Shown one piece after another: positions 52,250-62,760 of a stretch of DNA of 64,000 bases (position 1 is its first letter; each line of letters opens with the position of its first letter). The notes below the pieces were generated by a model that was given only the letters and a program-made list of their open reading frames with translations, did not search any database and was not told the DNA's origin. The DNA is from Pseudocitrobacter vendiensis (GTDB taxonomy: Bacteria > Pseudomonadota > Gammaproteobacteria > Enterobacterales > Enterobacteriaceae). Both the position numbers and the translations under genes were made by a program. The stretch lies in NCBI RefSeq assembly GCF_943590815.1, contig NZ_CALSBS010000020.1, positions 27,758 to 91,757 on the forward strand, read 5' to 3'.

Positions 52250-53374
52250 CTACGCCATCGTGCCAATCGTCTTCCTGAACCGCAGCAGGGCAATCATAAA
52301 GAACACCCCGCCAATCGCCAGCAGCGTGACAAACTGCGGCCAGACAATATCAAACCCGGCCCCGCGATAAAGAATCGCCTGCGCCAGACTGACAAAATGG
52401 GTCGTCGGCATCGACAACATAATGTCCTGCACCATTTGCGGCATGCTCTCGCGCGGCGTTGAGCCGCCGGAGAGCATCTGTAGCGGCAACAGCACCAGAA
52501 TCATCAGCAGCCCCAGCTGTGGCATTGAGCGCGCGACCGTGCCCATGAAAATCCCGATGGACGTGGTGGCAAACAGACTCAACGCCACGCCGAGCATAAA
52601 CAGCGGGATCGAGCCTTCAATCGGCACGCCCAGCACGCCCTGCACCATCAGCACCAGCGACAGCCCGGACACCACCAGCACCACCAGTCCCATCGACCAC
52701 ACCTTAGCCATCATGATTTCAAACGGCGTAATGGGCATCACCAGCAAATGCTCTACGGTGCCGTGCTCGCGCTCGCGGATCAGCGCCGAGCCCGTCAGCA
52801 CAATCGCCAGCATGGTGATGTTGTTGATAATCGCCATCACCCCACCGAACCACGCAGGCTCAAGGTTCGGGTTAAAACGCATCCGCGTTTCCAGCGCCAC
52901 CAGCGGCTCGCTGTTATCGCGGTAGCGCGCGACAAAACTGTTCACCTCGCCGTTGATAATGCTCTGGATGTAGCTGTTGCCGGTAAACGCCTGGCTCATG
53001 CGCGTGGCATCGACGTTCACCTGAATATCCGGCTGACGCCCGGCCAGCACGTCACGCTGAAAATTGGGCGGAATGTTCACCGCGAAAGTATAACGCCCGG
53101 CATCCAGCCCGGCGTCCATTTCATCGGCAGTGATCATCTCCGGCGGCAGAAACCACGGGCGGTAAAAGCTATTCACAATACGGTTAGAAAGCTGCGACTG
53201 GTCCATATCCGCGATAGCGATAGGCGCCAGATGCAGCGACCCCGGCGTGACCGTTGCCGACGAGTAAACCGACAGCGTAAACGCAAACACAATCAGCGCC
53301 AGCATCGCTTTATCGCCCAACAGGCTGCGCAGCTCCTTGATGCCCAGGTTATAAATATTGCGTAATCGGCGCAT
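52250..53374 (-). CDS. yhhJ: ABC-2 type transporter permease YhhJ
   Basis: A 374-residue inner-membrane permease: one N-terminal segment, a large periplasmic domain (to about residue 175) and five C-terminal segments. It forms an export system with RbbA and YhiI, similar in layout to YbhFSRG; its substrate is unknown. The start [11 protein letters not shown] follows a GGAGGG site and matches E. coli. An adjacent ATG one codon upstream overlaps the rbbA stop (ATGA). A further in-frame ATG at 53542 lies deep in rbbA and is rejected. Confidence 0.94.
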   Translation of the reverse strand: MRRLRNIYNLGIKELRSLLGDKAMLALIVFAFTLSVYSSATVTPGSLHLAPIAIADMDQSQLSNRIVNSFYRPWFLPPEMITADEMDAGLDAGRYTFAVNIPPNFQRDVLAGRQPDIQVNVDATRMSQAFTGNSYIQSIINGEVNSFVARYRDNSEPLVALETRMRFNPNLEPAWFGGVMAIINNITMLAIVLTGSALIREREHGTVEHLLVMPITPFEIMMAKVWSMGLVVLVVSGLSLVLMVQGVLGVPIEGSIPLFMLGVALSLFATTSIGIFMGTVARSMPQLGLLMILVLLPLQMLSGGSTPRESMPQMVQDIMLSMPTTHFVSLAQAILYRGAGFDIVWPQFVTLLAIGGVFFMIALLRFRKTIGTMA

Positions 53375-56109
53375 CATCCCTCCTGTTTTTTCAGCAGCAG
53401 CACGCTCAGGCCAATCACCAGCGGCACAGCAATCAGCAGCGGAATGAACAGCGGCCAGAGATCGCCCAGATCCAGCGCCTTCGAAAACGTCCCGCGCGCG
53501 ATGGTCAGGAAATGGCTGGTCGGGTAGATCTCGCCGATCCACCGCCCCGGCCCTTCCAGCGACGCCACCGGATCGATCATCCCGGAGAACTGCGTCGCCG
53601 GGATCAGCGTAATGATCGAGGTACCAAAAATGGCGGCGATCTGGCTTTTCATAAAGGTGGAAATCAGCAGCCCCATCCCGGTAGCGATGGTGACATACAG
53701 CAGCGCCGCCAGCGTCAGGGTGAGGAAACTGCCTTTGTGTTCAACGCCAAACACAAACACCGACAACGCGCAAAGCAGGAAGAAGTTGAGCATCCCCAGC
53801 GCGATGTAGGGCAACTGTTTGCCGAGCAGAAATTCGCTCCGTGTCGTCGGCGTAACGTAGAGGTTAATAATTGACCCCAGCTCTTTCTCACGCACCACGC
53901 TTAATGCGCTGAGCATTGAAGGGATCATCATCAGCAGTAATGGAATAACCGCAGGCACAATCGCCGGAAGACTTTTTACATCCGGGTTATAGCGATAGCG
54001 GGTTTCGATGGTCATCAGGCCGTTCTGCGCGTTTGACGTCGGCTGGCGACTGGCGACGTCCTGTAGCCAGGTCTGGTGCATCGCCTGCACGTAACCCTGC
54101 ACCGTTTCCGCCCGGCTCGGCATCGCACCATCCACCCAGACGCCGATTTTCACCGGCGTACCACGTGCAATATCACGACCAAAGTTGGGCGGAATTTCGA
54201 TCGCCACCGCAACGTCGCCTGCGCGCATTCGTTTATCCAGCTCGTCATAACTGGTGAGCGGCGGCTGTTCGATAAAGTAGCGGGAACCGGCAAGATTGAG
54301 TGACCATGCCTGGCTGCTCATGGTCTGGTCGCGATCGAGCACGGCAAAGCGCAGGTTTTCGACATCCATGCTGATGCCATAACCCATGATCAGCATCAGA
54401 ATCACCGTACCGAGCATCGCCAGCGTAGAACGTACCGGGTCGCGGCGCAGTTCCAGCGCTTCGCGGCGGCTATAGCTGAACAGGCGGCGCAGGCTGAAGC
54501 CCTGACGCGGCGGTTTTGGCGCTTCATGCGTCACCGGGATGTCGTCTGGCGGCGGCACCTGCGGTGCAGGGCCGGAGGCTTCCTGAAGCCAGGCGATAAA
54601 CGCCTCTTCCAGATTCGCCGCGCCACGGCGCTCAACCAGTTCCTGCGGCGTGCCGCTGGCCAGCACTTTGCCCGCGTGCATCAGCGACATGCGGTCGCAG
54701 CGCTCCGCTTCGTTCATAAAGTGAGTGGAGATGAAAATAGTGACTTTATCCTGCCGCGACAAATCAACCATCAGTTGCCAGAACATATCGCGCGCCACCG
54801 GGTCAACGCCGGAAGTCGGTTCATCAAGAATGAGCATTTCCGGGCGATGGATCACCGCCACCGCCAACGACAATCGCTGGCGAATGCCCAGCGGTAGCGC
54901 GGCGGGAAGTGCGTCTTCGACGTCGGCGAGCATGAAGCGATCGCTCATTTCCGCGACTCGCGCCGGGATTTCCGCTTCGGGAATATGAAACAGGCGGGCG
55001 TGAAGTTCGAGGTTTTGCCGCACGGTGAGTTCACTGTAAAGCGAGAACGCCTGCGACATATACCCCACACGGCGACGGGTTTCGATATCGTTCGGGTCAA
55101 CGGGCTGACCGAACAGCCAGGCTTCACCTCCGCTGGCAGGCAACAGGCCCGTGAGCATCTTCATGGTGGTCGATTTGCCGCAGCCGTTGGAGCCGAGAAA
55201 ACCAAAAATCTCGCCGCGCGGAATGCGAAAATTCACATGGTCCACCGCGACAAAATCACCGAAACGCATGGTGAGATCGCGTGCTTCAATGGCGATTTCT
55301 GCATTTTCTGCCTGATACGGCGGAATGACGACCGGTTTATGCGCCTGCCGCTGCGCCTCTGGCAACAGGGCGATAAATGCCTGTTCCAGCGTCTCGCTGC
55401 CGGTTTTATCCCGCAGTTGCTGCGCGCTGCCCGTCGCCATCACTTCCCCGGCGTTCATTGCCACCAGCCAGTCGAAACGCTCGGCTTCCTCCATGTATGC
55501 GGTCGCGACCAGCACGCTCATGTTGCTTTGTCGTTCACGGATGCTGTCGATCAGATCCCAGAACTGCGCGCGTGAAAGCGGGTCAACGCCGGTTGTGGGC
55601 TCATCGAGGATCAGCAGTTCCGGGTCGTGGATCAACGCGCAGCACAGCCCCAGCTTTTGCTTCATCCCACCCGAGAGCTTCCCGGCAGGGCGATCGCGGA
55701 ACGGGGCCAGCCCGGTACTGTTCAACAGTTCGGTGATCCGCGCCTCGCGCTCCGCTTTATTGTGGCCAAACAGGCGCGCGAAGAAGTCGACGTTTTCATA
55801 CACCGATAGCGTGTGGTAGAGGTTTTTGCCCAGCCCCTGCGGCATCCAGGCGATACGCGGGCAGACATCGCGGCGGTGCGCCGCATCGCGCATATCGCCA
55901 CCGAGCACCATCACATTGCCCTGCTCAATCACCCGCGCACCGGAAATCAGCGACAGCAGGCTCGATTTCCCGACGCCATCCGGGCCAATCAATCCCACCA
56001 TGCACCGTGACGGAATGTTCAGCGTAATGTTCTTTAACGCCACCGTCGCGCCGTAACGCTGGCCGACGCCTTCAAGCTGTGCGACGGGAGGCCGTATCTG
56101 GCCTGTCAT
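53374..56109 (-). CDS. rbbA: Ribosome-associated ATPase / ABC transporter RbbA
   Basis: A 911-residue fusion of two ABC ATPase domains and an ABC-2 permease domain. First domain: Walker [10 protein letters not shown], signature [13 protein letters not shown], Walker [14 protein letters not shown]. Second domain: Walker [11 protein letters not shown], with a degenerate signature [12 protein letters not shown] and Walker [14 protein letters not shown]. The permease runs from about residue 555. E. coli RbbA binds ribosomes and has been linked to release of Hfq or tRNA, yet its gene context is that of an exporter. It overlaps yhiI by 4 nt. Confidence 0.95.
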   Translation of the reverse strand: MTGQIRPPVAQLEGVGQRYGATVALKNITLNIPSRCMVGLIGPDGVGKSSLLSLISGARVIEQGNVMVLGGDMRDAAHRRDVCPRIAWMPQGLGKNLYHTLSVYENVDFFARLFGHNKAEREARITELLNSTGLAPFRDRPAGKLSGGMKQKLGLCCALIHDPELLILDEPTTGVDPLSRAQFWDLIDSIRERQSNMSVLVATAYMEEAERFDWLVAMNAGEVMATGSAQQLRDKTGSETLEQAFIALLPEAQRQAHKPVVIPPYQAENAEIAIEARDLTMRFGDFVAVDHVNFRIPRGEIFGFLGSNGCGKSTTMKMLTGLLPASGGEAWLFGQPVDPNDIETRRRVGYMSQAFSLYSELTVRQNLELHARLFHIPEAEIPARVAEMSDRFMLADVEDALPAALPLGIRQRLSLAVAVIHRPEMLILDEPTSGVDPVARDMFWQLMVDLSRQDKVTIFISTHFMNEAERCDRMSLMHAGKVLASGTPQELVERRGAANLEEAFIAWLQEASGPAPQVPPPDDIPVTHEAPKPPRQGFSLRRLFSYSRREALELRRDPVRSTLAMLGTVILMLIMGYGISMDVENLRFAVLDRDQTMSSQAWSLNLAGSRYFIEQPPLTSYDELDKRMRAGDVAVAIEIPPNFGRDIARGTPVKIGVWVDGAMPSRAETVQGYVQAMHQTWLQDVASRQPTSNAQNGLMTIETRYRYNPDVKSLPAIVPAVIPLLLMMIPSMLSALSVVREKELGSIINLYVTPTTRSEFLLGKQLPYIALGMLNFFLLCALSVFVFGVEHKGSFLTLTLAALLYVTIATGMGLLISTFMKSQIAAIFGTSIITLIPATQFSGMIDPVASLEGPGRWIGEIYPTSHFLTIARGTFSKALDLGDLWPLFIPLLIAVPLVIGLSVLLLKKQEG

Positions 56110-57173
56110 TGCGGCAACCTCACCACCAGGTCATCCGGCCAGGGTTGCTGTTCATCCAGACGCACCCACGCCATGCCCGGCAGCCCGGTTTTTACATACT
56201 CCAGATGCTGTTGCAGCAGCTCTTGTGGAATGCGCGCTTTCACGCGGAACATCAGCTTCAGCCGCTCATCGCGGGTTTCCACGGTTTTTGGCGTGAACTG
56301 GGCAACGCTCGCCACAAAGCTGATGGTGGCCGGAACGCGTAGATCGGGCGCGGCATCAAGCACCAGACGCGCTTCACCGCCAATTTTCAACAACCCCGCC
56401 TGCTCGGTCGGCAGGAAGAAGGTCATATAAACATCGCTGAGATCGACCATATTGAGCACCCGACCGCCTGCCGCCAGCACTTCACCCGGCTCGGCGACAC
56501 GATACTGCACGCGCCCGTCGCGCGGAGCTTTGAGCTCGCTGTCGTCGATATCAGCCTGAATGCGCCGCTCGGTAGCCTGCGCTGCCTCGACGCGCGTTTG
56601 CGTCTGGATGATATTGGTGCGCGCCGCTTCAATCGCCGCATTGGATGCAGAGACCTGCGCTCTCGCCGACTCCAGCGCTGCACGCGCGCTCTCTGCCGCC
56701 GCACGATCGTCATCTAACTGTTGCGCGGAGACCGCGCCGCGCGTCGATAACGTCTGCGAGCGGGTATGACGTTTAGAGACGGATGCCAGCTCGGCATCAC
56801 GCTGCTTCACCACCGCCTGCGCCGCACGCATCTCGCTCTGGCGCTGCTCCAGCAAAGCTCGCGCAGCCGCTACCGCGCTTTCGGCTTCTTTAATTTGCGC
56901 GATAGCTTCCTGGCGCTGCTCGTTCAGCACGCGGGTATCCATCTTCGCTAATACCTCGCCCTGACGCACAAACTGCCCTTCCGACACCAGAATGGTGTCG
57001 ATGCGCCCGGCTATTTTGGTGGCGATATCCACTTCCGTGGCTTCGATTCTGCCATTGCTGACCGCGAACCCTTCCGGCACACCCGCGGGCCGTAACATCC
57101 ACCACGCCACGGCAGCTACCACCGCGACAATGCCAATGATCCACCACGTCAAATGACGTTTAATCTTGTCCAT
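56106..57173 (-). CDS. yhiI: HlyD-family periplasmic adaptor YhiI
   Basis: A 355-residue membrane-fusion protein with an N-terminal membrane anchor (residues 10-28), a biotinyl-lipoyl domain ([20 protein letters not shown]), a long alpha-helical hairpin rich in Ala, Gln and Arg (about 85-210) and beta-barrel domains. It should link the YhhJ/RbbA inner-membrane pump to an outer-membrane channel. It is the first gene of yhiI-rbbA-yhhJ. Confidence 0.94.
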   Translation of the reverse strand: MDKIKRHLTWWIIGIVAVVAAVAWWMLRPAGVPEGFAVSNGRIEATEVDIATKIAGRIDTILVSEGQFVRQGEVLAKMDTRVLNEQRQEAIAQIKEAESAVAAARALLEQRQSEMRAAQAVVKQRDAELASVSKRHTRSQTLSTRGAVSAQQLDDDRAAAESARAALESARAQVSASNAAIEAARTNIIQTQTRVEAAQATERRIQADIDDSELKAPRDGRVQYRVAEPGEVLAAGGRVLNMVDLSDVYMTFFLPTEQAGLLKIGGEARLVLDAAPDLRVPATISFVASVAQFTPKTVETRDERLKLMFRVKARIPQELLQQHLEYVKTGLPGMAWVRLDEQQPWPDDLVVRLPQ

Positions 57174-57505
57174 GCTCGACCCGCCATAATCCCTGTTACC
57201 AAACCACGCGTGTCACAAAGCGCGCCGAACAAGCGTTCAGCGACAATTCCCCTCCGGGATAAGAGGGAAAAAGGAGAGAGAGCCAGACGGTGTACAGGCG
57301 TCGGAATGACGCTCACCGTAAAGGAGAGTGCTGGATGAAGGTGTTGCGAAATCGGGTAGTAATGTTGTCATCATCAGCGTTCCTGGCCGTAAATGAAACA
57401 CGCGTACTCATTGATAGTATCAATGTGATAGTAACACCTGATTTTTGTATGTCTATTGTGTTCTTGTAGCAGCATCCTGGCGGCTTTCGGGAATCAGGCG
57501 GTGGA
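57174..57505. other. yhiI upstream region
   Basis: About 330 bp without a credible gene. It should hold the yhiI promoter. ACTCATTGATAGTATCAATG, a near-palindrome (CATTGATA-G-TATCAATG) at about 57407-57424, is the most regular sequence and could be a TetR-type operator; no other signal was recognised. Confidence 0.5.
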
Positions 57506-57745
57506 GGCGCTTTTGCCTGATGCGCTTCGCTTATCAGGCCTACGGAGTTGAGCCCTTGTAGGCCGGGCAAGCGCAGCGCCCCCGGCGCTTTTGCCTGATG
57601 GCGCTTCGCTTATCAGGCCTACGGGATTGAGCCCTTGTAGGCCGGGCAAGCGCAGCGCCCCCGGCGCTTTTGCCTGATGCGCTTCGCTTATCAGGCCTAC
57701 GGAGTTTGCGCCCTTGTAGGCCGGGCAAGCGCAGCGCCCCCGGCG
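57506..57745. repeat. Tandem REP array, three 79-bp units
   Basis: Nearly identical units start at 57506, 57585 and 57664, exactly 79 bp apart. Each holds GCGCTTTTGCCTGATG(G)CG, CTTCGCTTATCAGGCCTACG, then the inverted TTGTAGGCCGGGCAAGCGC with AGCGCCCCCGGC. The array runs up to the yhiN stop. Confidence 0.95.
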
Positions 57746-58936
57746 TTATTCGCTCAGCGCCTGCGCACAGGCCCAGGCGCTTGACCACGCCCACTGGAAG
57801 TTATAGCCGCCCAGCCAGCCGGTGACATCCATCACTTCACCAATGAAATACAGCCCCGGCACCTTACGCGCTTCCATGGTTCGGGAAGAGAGTTCGTTGG
57901 TATCCACGCCGCCCAGCGTCACTTCCGCCGTGCGATACCCTTCTGTGCCGTTAGGCTGCACGCGCCATTCGGTTAAGGTTTGCACCAGTGTTTGCTGATC
58001 GCGCACATTCAACTGCTTTAACGTGACATCCGGAATCTGCCCCAGTTGTTGCAAGCACTCCACCAGACGTTTCGGCAGATGCATTGCCAGGGTATTTTTC
58101 AGGCTCTGATTCGGGTGTTCCACACGCTGCGCATCAAGGAATTCGGCAAGGTCGATATCCGGCAGCAGGTTAATGGTGACGAATTCACCGGGCTGCCAGT
58201 AGCTGGAGATCTGCAACACCGCCGGGCCGGAGAGACCGCGGTGCGTAAACAGCAGGCTTTCGCGGAAAACGGTGCCATCTTCTGCGCTAATAACAGAGGG
58301 AACAGAAACACCCGAGATAGTTTGGGAAACATCCAGCATCGGTTTGTGAAGTGTGAAAGGCACAAGCCCGGCGCGGGTTGGCAGAACCTTCAGGCCGAAT
58401 TGTTCAGCAATTTTGTAACCAAATGGCGATGCGCCAAGGCCCGGCATCGACAGTCCACCGCTGGCAATCACCAGTTTCTTCGCGGTGACCGTTTCGCCGT
58501 TGAGTTGCAGGATAAAGCCCGCTTCATCACGCTCAACGCTCAATATTTCGCTGCGCAGGCGTGTCGTAACGTTGCCTTTTGCACATTCATCTACCAGCAG
58601 TTTTACAATTTGCTCGGCGGAATCGTCGCAGAAAAGTTGCCCCAGCGTCTTCTCGTGCCAGGCAATGCCGTGCTTTCCGACCAGGTCGATGAAATCCCAT
58701 TGGGTGTAGCGCGCCAGCGCAGATTTGCAAAAATGCGGGTTTTGGCTGAGATATGCCGCAGGTTCGACATAAAGATTAGTAAAGTTGCAGCGACCGCCGC
58801 CGGACATCAGAATCTTGCGTCCGGGCTTCTTACCGTTATCCAGCAACAGTACGCGCAGGCCCGCCTGCCCGGCCTGCGCGGCACAAAACATTCCTGCGGC
58901 ACCGGCCCCAATTACAATGGCATCAAACCTTTCCAC
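57746..58936 (-). CDS. yhiN: FAD-dependent oxidoreductase YhiN (HI0933 family)
   Basis: A 396-residue flavoprotein. N-terminal dinucleotide motif AIVIGAGAAGMFCA (residues 6-19), the family motif GRKILMSGGGRCNFTN near 40-55, and a late FAD block LYFIGEVMDVTGWLGGYNFQ. The reaction is unknown. It is a single gene divergent from pitA; its stop touches the REP array. Confidence 0.94.
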   Translation of the reverse strand: MERFDAIVIGAGAAGMFCAAQAGQAGLRVLLLDNGKKPGRKILMSGGGRCNFTNLYVEPAAYLSQNPHFCKSALARYTQWDFIDLVGKHGIAWHEKTLGQLFCDDSAEQIVKLLVDECAKGNVTTRLRSEILSVERDEAGFILQLNGETVTAKKLVIASGGLSMPGLGASPFGYKIAEQFGLKVLPTRAGLVPFTLHKPMLDVSQTISGVSVPSVISAEDGTVFRESLLFTHRGLSGPAVLQISSYWQPGEFVTINLLPDIDLAEFLDAQRVEHPNQSLKNTLAMHLPKRLVECLQQLGQIPDVTLKQLNVRDQQTLVQTLTEWRVQPNGTEGYRTAEVTLGGVDTNELSSRTMEARKVPGLYFIGEVMDVTGWLGGYNFQWAWSSAWACAQALSE

Positions 58937-59166
58937 GCACTATCCTCAACTTAGTGATTGTCGGGAATTGTAAATTTTTCACGCATGTCGTACCAGTGAA
59001 ATATAAGGCAATCCCGCATATCTATTTGAAAAATCTTAAATAATCATTTGCGACAGCTATAGAACTGTGGGGGAATATCAAAAAAAGTCTATATTTCACT
59101 TTGCCCGCGCTGCCAAAGTCCATGATAATGCCGCGCGTTCATGTCCTCAAAATGGCGTAACGTACT

Positions 59167-60663
59167 ATGTTACATTTGTTCGCAGGTCTGGATTTACATA
59201 CCGGGCTTTTGTTGGTACTTGCTCTGATTTTTGTTCTGTTCTATGAAGCCATTAACGGCTTCCATGATACGGCAAACGCAGTGGCAACCGTGATTTATAC
59301 TCGCGCTATGCGATCGCAGCTTGCGGTTGCCATGGCGGCTATCTTTAACTTCCTCGGCGTTCTGCTGGGCGGCCTGAGTGTAGCCTATGCCATTGTGCAT
59401 ATGTTACCGACAGATCTCCTGCTTAATGTCAGTTCAGCGCACGGCCTCGCCATGGTCTTCTCCATGTTGTTGGCTGCGATTATCTGGAACCTCGGCACCT
59501 GGTATTTTGGTCTGCCGGCATCCAGTTCTCACACGCTGATTGGCGCGATCATTGGTATTGGTTTAACCAATGCGCTGATGACCGGCACATCGGTGGTGGA
59601 TGCGCTTAACATTCCGAAAGTACTGAATATTTTCGGCTCCCTCATCGTGTCACCAATTGTCGGCCTGGTCTTCGCAGGTGGTCTGGTGTTCCTGCTACGT
59701 CGCTACTGGAGCGGTACGAAAAAACGTGCGCGTATCCACCTGACGCCGGCAGAGCGTGAAAAGAAAGACGGTAAGAAAAAGCCGCCATTCTGGACGCGTA
59801 TTGCCCTGATCATTTCGGCTATCGGCGTGGCATTCTCTCACGGCGCGAACGACGGTCAGAAAGGCATTGGTCTGATCATGCTGGTATTGATTGGCGTGGC
59901 TCCGGCAGGGTTCGTGGTCAACATGAACGCATCTGGCTACGAAATCACCCGTACCCGTGATGCTATCAATAACGTTGAAGTCTTCTATCAGCAACATCCT
60001 GCGTTGCTGAAAAAAGTCACCGGTGTTGACCAGATTATTCCTGAGCCTGATACCGCCATCACGCCGTCTGGCGAGCTGCACTGTCATCCGGCAAACTCTC
60101 TCTACGCGTTAACCCGCGTGAAGAACATGCTGGCGGATATCGAGACCTACGACAAACTGAGCGTCGAACAGCGTAGCCAGCTGCGCCGCATCATGCTGTG
60201 TATCTCTGATACCACTGACAAAGTCGCTAAGCTGCCAGAAGTGAGCGCTGACGATCAGCGTCTGCTGAAGAAACTGAAAGGCGACATGCTCAATACGATT
60301 GAGTACGCACCGGTCTGGATCATCATGGCCGTCGCGCTGGCTCTGGGTTGCGGTACGATGATTGGCTGGCGCCGTGTGGCAACCACCATCGGTGAAAAAA
60401 TCGGTAAGAAAGGCATGACCTATGCACAGGGTATGGCGGCGCAGATGACCTCTGCGGTATCCATCGGCCTGGCGAGTTATACCGGGATGCCGGTTTCCAC
60501 CACTCACGTTCTCTCCTCTTCTGTGGCGGGTACGATGATCGTGGATGGCGGCGGTCTGCAACGGAAAACCGTGACCAACATTCTGATGGCATGGGTGTTC
60601 ACGCTGCCAGCATCGATTCTGCTTTCGGGCGGATTGTATTGGCTGTCGTTGATGATTATCTGA
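59167..60663 (+). CDS. pitA: Low-affinity phosphate:H+ symporter PitA
   Basis: The constitutive inner-membrane carrier of metal-phosphate complexes (also the main route for Zn-phosphate in E. coli). 498 residues with ten or so hydrophobic segments and the duplicated family motifs [15 protein letters not shown] near residue 30 and [15 protein letters not shown] near 230. A soluble loop of about 120 residues lies between the halves. Confidence 0.97.
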   Translation: MLHLFAGLDLHTGLLLVLALIFVLFYEAINGFHDTANAVATVIYTRAMRSQLAVAMAAIFNFLGVLLGGLSVAYAIVHMLPTDLLLNVSSAHGLAMVFSMLLAAIIWNLGTWYFGLPASSSHTLIGAIIGIGLTNALMTGTSVVDALNIPKVLNIFGSLIVSPIVGLVFAGGLVFLLRRYWSGTKKRARIHLTPAEREKKDGKKKPPFWTRIALIISAIGVAFSHGANDGQKGIGLIMLVLIGVAPAGFVVNMNASGYEITRTRDAINNVEVFYQQHPALLKKVTGVDQIIPEPDTAITPSGELHCHPANSLYALTRVKNMLADIETYDKLSVEQRSQLRRIMLCISDTTDKVAKLPEVSADDQRLLKKLKGDMLNTIEYAPVWIIMAVALALGCGTMIGWRRVATTIGEKIGKKGMTYAQGMAAQMTSAVSIGLASYTGMPVSTTHVLSSSVAGTMIVDGGGLQRKTVTNILMAWVFTLPASILLSGGLYWLSLMII

Positions 60664-60676
60664 TTATCAGGCAGAC

Positions 60677-60713
60677 AAAAAAGACGGGTCAGGAAACTGG
60701 CCCGTCTTTTTTT
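60677..60713. terminator. Bidirectional terminator of pitA and uspB
   Basis: A6-GACGGG ... CCCGTC-T7: the A-run and T-run flank the stem, so it can work for pitA (plus) and uspB (minus). It lies 14 bp after the pitA stop and 12 bp after the uspB stop. Confidence 0.9.
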
Positions 60714-60724
60714 ATGGCGAGAAG

Positions 60725-61060
60725 CTAATGCCAGAGAGCCAAAGCGATCAGGCTCACGACCACTAAACCACATAGTGAACTGGTCAAAATAAACTGGCGG
60801 CGCAGGCGCTCACAGCGGCGGATAAACTCGTCGTCATGATGGTCGCGATAGCGCTGACCGTAAATGTACCAAACCAGCCTCACCTGCTTGCTGGGTTGGC
60901 CATGTGAGGTAAAAAAACCTCCACCATCAACATACTGATAGAGCAAGGGATCGCAACCACGCAGTACCACTAACAATGCACGCAACGACGAGAAATAGCG
61001 TGCCATATTCACCACACAGACGACACACAGGGCCCAAAACAGCGCGATTGTGCTGATCAT
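60725..61060 (-). CDS. uspB: Universal stress protein B
   Basis: A 111-residue inner-membrane protein with an N-terminal ([20 protein letters not shown]) and a C-terminal ([15 protein letters not shown]) hydrophobic segment. E. coli uspB is sigma-S dependent and its product affects ethanol resistance in stationary phase. The ATG at 61060 fits the E. coli length; an in-frame ATG 21 bp upstream adds a Gly/Arg-rich stretch and is not conserved. Divergent from uspA. Confidence 0.95.
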   Translation of the reverse strand: MISTIALFWALCVVCVVNMARYFSSLRALLVVLRGCDPLLYQYVDGGGFFTSHGQPSKQVRLVWYIYGQRYRDHHDDEFIRRCERLRRQFILTSSLCGLVVVSLIALALWH

Positions 61061-61482
61061 ACCTCCTCCCCGGCGACCCACCCAGCGGAGACTCCTCCCG
61101 GGCTACCGCACCCCGATAACCAATAGCTTAGACAGCTCAGTGAAAAGGTGAGAATCCGATCACGTTTATTTATCCGATCGGCTCATTAAATAGTGTAGGA
61201 GATTAGTGAAATTTTTTACCACAACCTTAAGCGTTATCAATAGGTGTCTTTAGATAAATTTGTTTAAAGAATTGGTGATCGCGTCGCATTGACGCGCAGA
61301 CCCGGTCGCTATAATGTAGAAATATCTTCTACAATGAGGTCTTTAAGATTATTACAAGGCCTGATTAGCATCCCCGGATGCAGCAGATTTAAGGCAGGGC
61401 TACCCCCCGCGCAATCGATATGCAGGACGCGGGCGACTTCACGCCCATTGGTCATCGACAACTTTATGGAAGGAGTAACACC
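61061..61482. other. uspB-uspA divergent control region
   Basis: 420 bp without a gene. It holds the uspA promoter (61289-61315) and about 165 bp of uspA leader. The uspB promoter must be in the first 150 bp, but no clear sigma-S hexamer was picked. Confidence 0.5.
61289..61315 (+). promoter_or_regulatory. uspA promoter
   Basis: TTGACG at 61289-61294 and a perfect TATAAT at 61310-61315 with a short 15-bp spacer, followed by a leader of about 160 nt. The same arrangement is known for E. coli uspA, where ppGpp and FadR affect output. Confidence 0.75.
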
Positions 61483-61920
61483 ATGGCTTACAAACACATT
61501 CTTATCGCGGTAGACCTTTCACCAGAAAGCAAAGTACTGGTTGAGAAAGCCGTTTCTATGGCACGCCCATACAACGCGAAAGTTTCCCTGATTCATGTTG
61601 ATGTGAACTACTCCGATCTCTACACCGGCCTTATCGATGTGAATCTGGGCGACATGCAGAAACGCATTTCGGAAGAGACGCACCATGCGCTGTCTGAGCT
61701 GTCTACCAATGCGGGTTACCCGATTACCGAAACCCTGAGCGGCAGCGGCGATCTGGGCCAGGTGCTGGTCGACGCCATCAAGAAATACGATATGGACCTG
61801 GTGGTTTGCGGTCATCATCAGGACTTCTGGAGCAAGCTGATGTCTTCTGCTCGTCAGTTGATCAACACCGTTCACGTCGATATGTTGATTGTTCCGCTGC
61901 GCGACGAAGAAGAGGAGTAA
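61483..61920 (+). CDS. uspA: Universal stress protein A
   Basis: A 145-residue cytoplasmic stress protein induced by growth arrest and many stresses. It starts [20 protein letters not shown] and is nearly identical to E. coli UspA over its length, with one extra Glu at the acidic end (DEEEE). The ATG at 61483 has GGAAGGAG upstream. A strong terminator follows. Confidence 0.98.
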   Translation: MAYKHILIAVDLSPESKVLVEKAVSMARPYNAKVSLIHVDVNYSDLYTGLIDVNLGDMQKRISEETHHALSELSTNAGYPITETLSGSGDLGQVLVDAIKKYDMDLVVCGHHQDFWSKLMSSARQLINTVHVDMLIVPLRDEEEE

Positions 61921-61941
61921 TCGCCTCTCGCGCATAATGAC

Positions 61942-61966
61942 AACGCCCGCTTTTGCGGGCGTTTTT
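61942..61966 (+). terminator. uspA terminator
   Basis: A 9-bp perfect stem AACGCCCGC / GCGGGCGTT with TTTT loop and a following T-run, 22 bp after the uspA stop. Confidence 0.95.
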
Positions 61967-62000
61967 GTAGGTGGTGCGGCCTACAATCACGTATCGACAC

Positions 62001-62032
62001 GTAGGCCTGATAAGCGTAGCGCCATCAGGCAA
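62001..62032. repeat. REP unit between uspA and the rrf2 gene
   Basis: GTAGGCCTGATAAGCGTAGC followed by GCCATCAGGC, directly before the stop of the minus-strand regulator gene. Confidence 0.85.
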
Positions 62033-62037
62033 TTCGC

Positions 62038-62541
62038 TTACGCTTTGCGCGCGGCAATCCAGTCCTGAACTTCGATAACAAATTCATCCGGCGCTTTGCG
62101 GTACATCTTGCGGGCAAGGTCGAGGATCGTGTGCTGAGCCAGCGCCTCTTCCATTCGCTGCTGTGCCATGTCCATTACCGAGCGCACGCCGCAGATGCCT
62201 TCACACGCCCACTCCGGCGGCTGTTCATCAAACACGGCCAACCGCTGGCGAATCTCGCGGCATTCAAAGATGCGCTTCTCACCGTCGATGGCAACAGCCA
62301 CATCTTTCACCGTGATGTGCTCCGCGGGTTTTGCCAGCTGAAAACCACCGCCCTTCCCTTCAATGCTGCGCACCAGCCCGGCTTTTGACAGGCGAGTGAA
62401 GATTTTGGCGAGGTAGTCATAGGGCACGCTTTGTAACTCGGCAATTTCGCGCACGCTCATATCACGGGTGTCGCCCTTGCTGTCTACCATGCACATCAGG
62501 CTATGAATGCCGTACTCAACCCCGGAACTGTAAAATGCCAT
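62038..62541 (-). CDS. Rrf2-family transcriptional regulator
   Basis: A 167-residue Rrf2 protein: winged HTH with MSVREIAELQSVPYDYLAKI (residues 28-47) and the wing GKGGGFQLAKPA. Cysteines at 94, 113 and 117 could bind an Fe-S cluster, but the spacing (C-x18-C-x3-C) differs from IscR and NsrR, so it may sense redox by thiols or another ligand. It is divergent from the flavoprotein gene at 62761, its probable target. A perfect ATAACTC-T-GAGTTAT palindrome lies 19 bp upstream of its start. This gene is not beside uspA in E. coli, where dtpB follows. Confidence 0.88.
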   Translation of the reverse strand: MAFYSSGVEYGIHSLMCMVDSKGDTRDMSVREIAELQSVPYDYLAKIFTRLSKAGLVRSIEGKGGGFQLAKPAEHITVKDVAVAIDGEKRIFECREIRQRLAVFDEQPPEWACEGICGVRSVMDMAQQRMEEALAQHTILDLARKMYRKAPDEFVIEVQDWIAARKA

Positions 62542-62559
62542 GCTTTAATCTCAGCCAAT

Positions 62560-62574
62560 ATAACTCTGAGTTAT
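62560..62574. promoter_or_regulatory. Palindromic operator upstream of the Rrf2 gene
   Basis: ATAACTC-T-GAGTTAT has 7-bp perfect arms around one base. It is placed where repression of the regulator's own promoter would be expected, in the divergent gap shared with the flavoprotein. Confidence 0.6.
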
Positions 62575-62760
62575 TGTAGCTAGTTCGCCCTTATCAATCC
62601 AGACACTTCATTTCAATACGGCGAAACTAAAAAAATAAATAGATATTAATCATAATGATAGAAGGAAGCACCCAATCGTGCTGATTTTTCACATTGCCTT
62701 TTTAAACTACGACCAATAAAATCCGAGTCAATTAATCGACGTTAACAGAGTGAATGAGCG

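Noticed and set aside
53377..53542. Long N-terminal extension of yhhJ to an ATG at 53542
   Set aside because: The extension is the rbbA sequence in another frame; the conserved protein starts at 53374 after a GGAGGG site.
57506..57745. 79-bp tandem repeats as a possible CRISPR array or iteron origin
   Set aside because: The units are BIMEs with copied spacers, and there is no replication gene nearby.
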